Source: Ochromonas danica (taxonomy: Eukaryota > Sar > Chrysophyceae > Chromulinales > Chromulinaceae). From it: DNA of 64,000 nt. Position numbers and translations under genes: made by a program. Below the pieces are notes generated by a model. That model worked only from the letters and a program-made list of their open reading frames with translations. It searched no databases and had not been told where the DNA came from. Where the stretch lies: positions 1 to 64,000 of the forward strand of contig VKHL01000012.1 of assembly GCA_015146655.1 (NCBI GenBank), read 5' to 3'. Positions 62,364 to 64,000 of the stretch are shown here, piece after piece (within the stretch, counting starts at the first letter, position 1; every line of letters starts with the position of its first letter).

Positions 62364-62947
62364 ATGTTACGTACGTCTTCTTCTTCGTTAAGACAATCAT
62401 CCAGTAGAAAAGAGAACTGGCTTTCCAAAATTAGCTTTGGTCGCTTCAAGTTTTCCTGGCGAAAACCAAATGAGGGTAAGTATTCCTTTTCTATTTTTGT
62501 TTATTTCTGTTATTATTAATTTTGCTCTTGTTAATAGATGGAATAGTTACCAAGGTCTCAAATTTCTTTAATGATATTTGGGAGCATTTTTTATATTCTC
62601 TTGAATGTTGGGATGAAGAAGAATTTCTGAGTCGTACTGTGCAAACGGATTATTCTTGGGATGAACTGCCACCTGCTGACATGCAATTAGTCATGCAGTC
62701 TGTCTTTCGCAATCTTGAGTCTGTCCACCCTGAGCCTACTATTATGAGCGCTAAAACGGTTGTTGCTGATGAACAGCGATATGTGAATAGTTTCCGTTTT
62801 TTTCGAAGCAATCGTGTATGTCCCAATGTTCTGGTGGATAATGGAGCTTCCAATGGTCTTCGATCCAGGCGAGCTGTTGACAATGATGATGACACTGTTG
62901 TAGATTCCAGTAATCATCTCCGTCCAGCTGCGTCTCTTGAAGAATAA
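62364..62947 (+). CDS. Small unrecognised protein, 2 exons
   Basis: Exons 62364-62475 and 62538-62947 give 173 residues. The first exon encodes a basic, Ser-rich start (MLRTSSSSLRQSSSRKENW). The second has an acidic/aromatic stretch (NFFNDIWEHFLYSLECWDEE) and DYSWDELPPADMQLVMQSVF, and ends with Asp/Ser-rich residues. No domain or targeting signal is certain; the basic N terminus could be a mitochondrial presequence. The 62-nt intron and a shared frame support a real gene. Confidence 0.5.
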
Positions 62948-63477
62948 ACTGTCTGTGGATGTTATTATTTATTTGTTGTGGAAATGATTTGTGACGGTGA
63001 CTGACGTTGCTTGTTTTTCAGATTATTTTCTGTCTATTTTTCCTTTCCCGTCTGTTTTCTTTATGTTGAGTATGTTTCGTTTTCTGTCTTTGCTGAAGTG
63101 CGCGTCCAAAGACGTCACTAATATTATTACTTTATACTATTTGAGTGGTTCATGACATTTGGGTTCTCGCTAACGGATGAGGTGTTCGATGTTAGGTGAT
63201 GGTATGCTTTGATAATTTGTGTTTGTACGGACGCTTCTTAGCGTTATTTACCTGTGTGTGGTGATATGCTAGTGGGCAAAATGCCATGCTTTGGTGGTTA
63301 ATTTGTTTGTTGTATAGTAGTTGGTAGCGAATATGGATTTCTCTAGATGATGCGGTTCTTGACTGAGAATGTTCCATATACATATTCTTCTGTCTATAAC
63401 GAGGAATGTTTCAACAATCAAATATTGGTAGTTGTTGTAATTTATGCGATTCTGGTGATTATCTTGACTACATATTT
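62948..63477. other. Convergent intergenic region, no gene seen
   Basis: About 530 bp holding 3' ends of the two flanking genes; no RNA gene or repeat recognised. Confidence 0.4.
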
Positions 63478-64000
63478 TTAAGTATGCTTGTGTGTTGCCG
63501 CCACACCAAGATCAGCGGGTATCAAAGGAGGTTTTCGCAATATATACTGGATAATTATTTGCCGTGTGAGCTCCACTACTAAGTCTGCCAACAGATCAAG
63601 CTGCAAAAAGTCGCTTTTAGGGCGGACTCCAGTCATGACTTCGCCAAAGAAATCTAAGAAAGCTTGACCGCGTCGCTGGCCAACGCAAGCTACAGCATCT
63701 AATGCAATGGGCATCATCGGTAACAGCTTTGCAATCCATGCAGATATTAAGAAGTCGTGACCAAACGCATCCCAGCATCTCAATGCGTATGCTTCGCAGG
63801 CTTGTTCGGTCAGGTTGTTGCTTTCAAACATTTCTTGGGCAACTTGGGCTGCAATTTTGCCTGTAATCATTGCCGTGTGAATGCCTTCTCCTGTGAGTGG
63901 ATCGACAAATCCAGCAGCGTCACCAATAAGAAGAGCTTGTTGGCCATAGGGTTTGGCAACTCCTCCAATTCGGATTGGCGCAACAGTTCGTTTCTTCTTC
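63478..64000 (-). CDS. Geranylgeranyl-reductase-family FAD oxidoreductase (5' partial)
   Basis: The stop is at 63478-63480 and the frame stays open to the right edge, so about 173 C-terminal residues are in the window and the N terminus is outside. The second FAD motif is clear: LLIGDAAGFVDPLTGEGIHT, followed by AMITGKIAAQ, typical of the geranylgeranyl reductase/ChlP and lycopene-cyclase-like group. The remainder (CWDAFGHDFLISAWIAKLLP and RGQAFLDFFGEVMTGVRP) fits the helical tail of ChlP-like proteins. Such enzymes reduce geranylgeranyl groups for chlorophyll, tocopherol or archaeal-type lipids. Chlorophyll biosynthesis is the likely role in an alga; other isoprenoid reductases share this pattern. 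Confidence 0.85.
   Translation of the reverse strand, partial: KKKRTVAPIRIGGVAKPYGQQALLIGDAAGFVDPLTGEGIHTAMITGKIAAQVAQEMFESNNLTEQACEAYALRCWDAFGHDFLISAWIAKLLPMMPIALDAVACVGQRRGQAFLDFFGEVMTGVRPKSDFLQLDLLADLVVELTRQIIIQYILRKPPLIPADLGVAATHKHT

Overview
This is a stretch of a eukaryotic nuclear genome from what looks like a unicellular alga. It is gene-dense: about 29 protein genes in 64 kb, on both strands, with no operons. Introns are short GT-AG introns, mostly 50-105 nt. Several predicted proteins begin with a signal peptide followed by a Phe-containing site and a basic, Ser-rich stretch (GFHQP near 13,790; DAFRYP near 59,440; QTFHLP near 54,030). That is the form of ER-plus-plastid targeting seen in algae with secondary red plastids. 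A geranylgeranyl-reductase-type flavoprotein at the right edge fits a photosynthetic cell. I infer an ochrophyte-like stramenopile or a similar alga; the species cannot be named from this.

Layout. 2-3406: zinc-finger, Ser/FG-rich protein entering from the left. 3502-6536: divergent pair of a Golgi-type glycosyltransferase-like protein and an EngB-family organellar GTPase. 6892-12718: full-length ABCA transporter with a TM2 domain fused at its C terminus. 12923-19545: plastid double-ABM-domain protein, a multi-UBA protein, a small thylakoid-like protein and a double-WW mitochondrial-type membrane protein. 19723-28740: kinesin, MFSD1-like MFS transporter, a small TTAA-flanked MITE, a PLAC8-family protein and a PfkB sugar kinase. 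29542-37372: PAS/response-regulator protein, GT61 glycosyltransferase, an acidic repeat protein, a two-lobed cytidine deaminase and a DUF952 protein. 37500-38306: a degenerate transposase-like relic. 38578-45600: secreted GH13 alpha-amylase, CCCH/DEDD exonuclease, a SUZ12-type Polycomb protein and a secretory ATP-grasp protein. 46380-53503: Ras-like pseudo-GTPase, an unknown protein and an SOS1-type Na+/H+ exchanger. 53912-64000: plastid beta-propeller-like protein, WD40 protein, plastid FNR-like reductase, two unknown proteins and the partial geranylgeranyl reductase.

The genes do not form one pathway. Shared themes are plastid or organelle function (EngB, ABM protein, thylakoid-like protein, propeller, FNR-like reductase, geranylgeranyl reductase), secretory-pathway glycan and ion handling (two glycosyltransferases, amylase, NHE, MFSD1, ABCA) and chromatin or RNA control (SUZ12, CCCH exonuclease). 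Exon joins given below were worked out by hand from splice sites and reading-frame continuity. No retroviral, LTR, Polinton or other virus-like element, CRISPR array, tRNA or rRNA was recognised.
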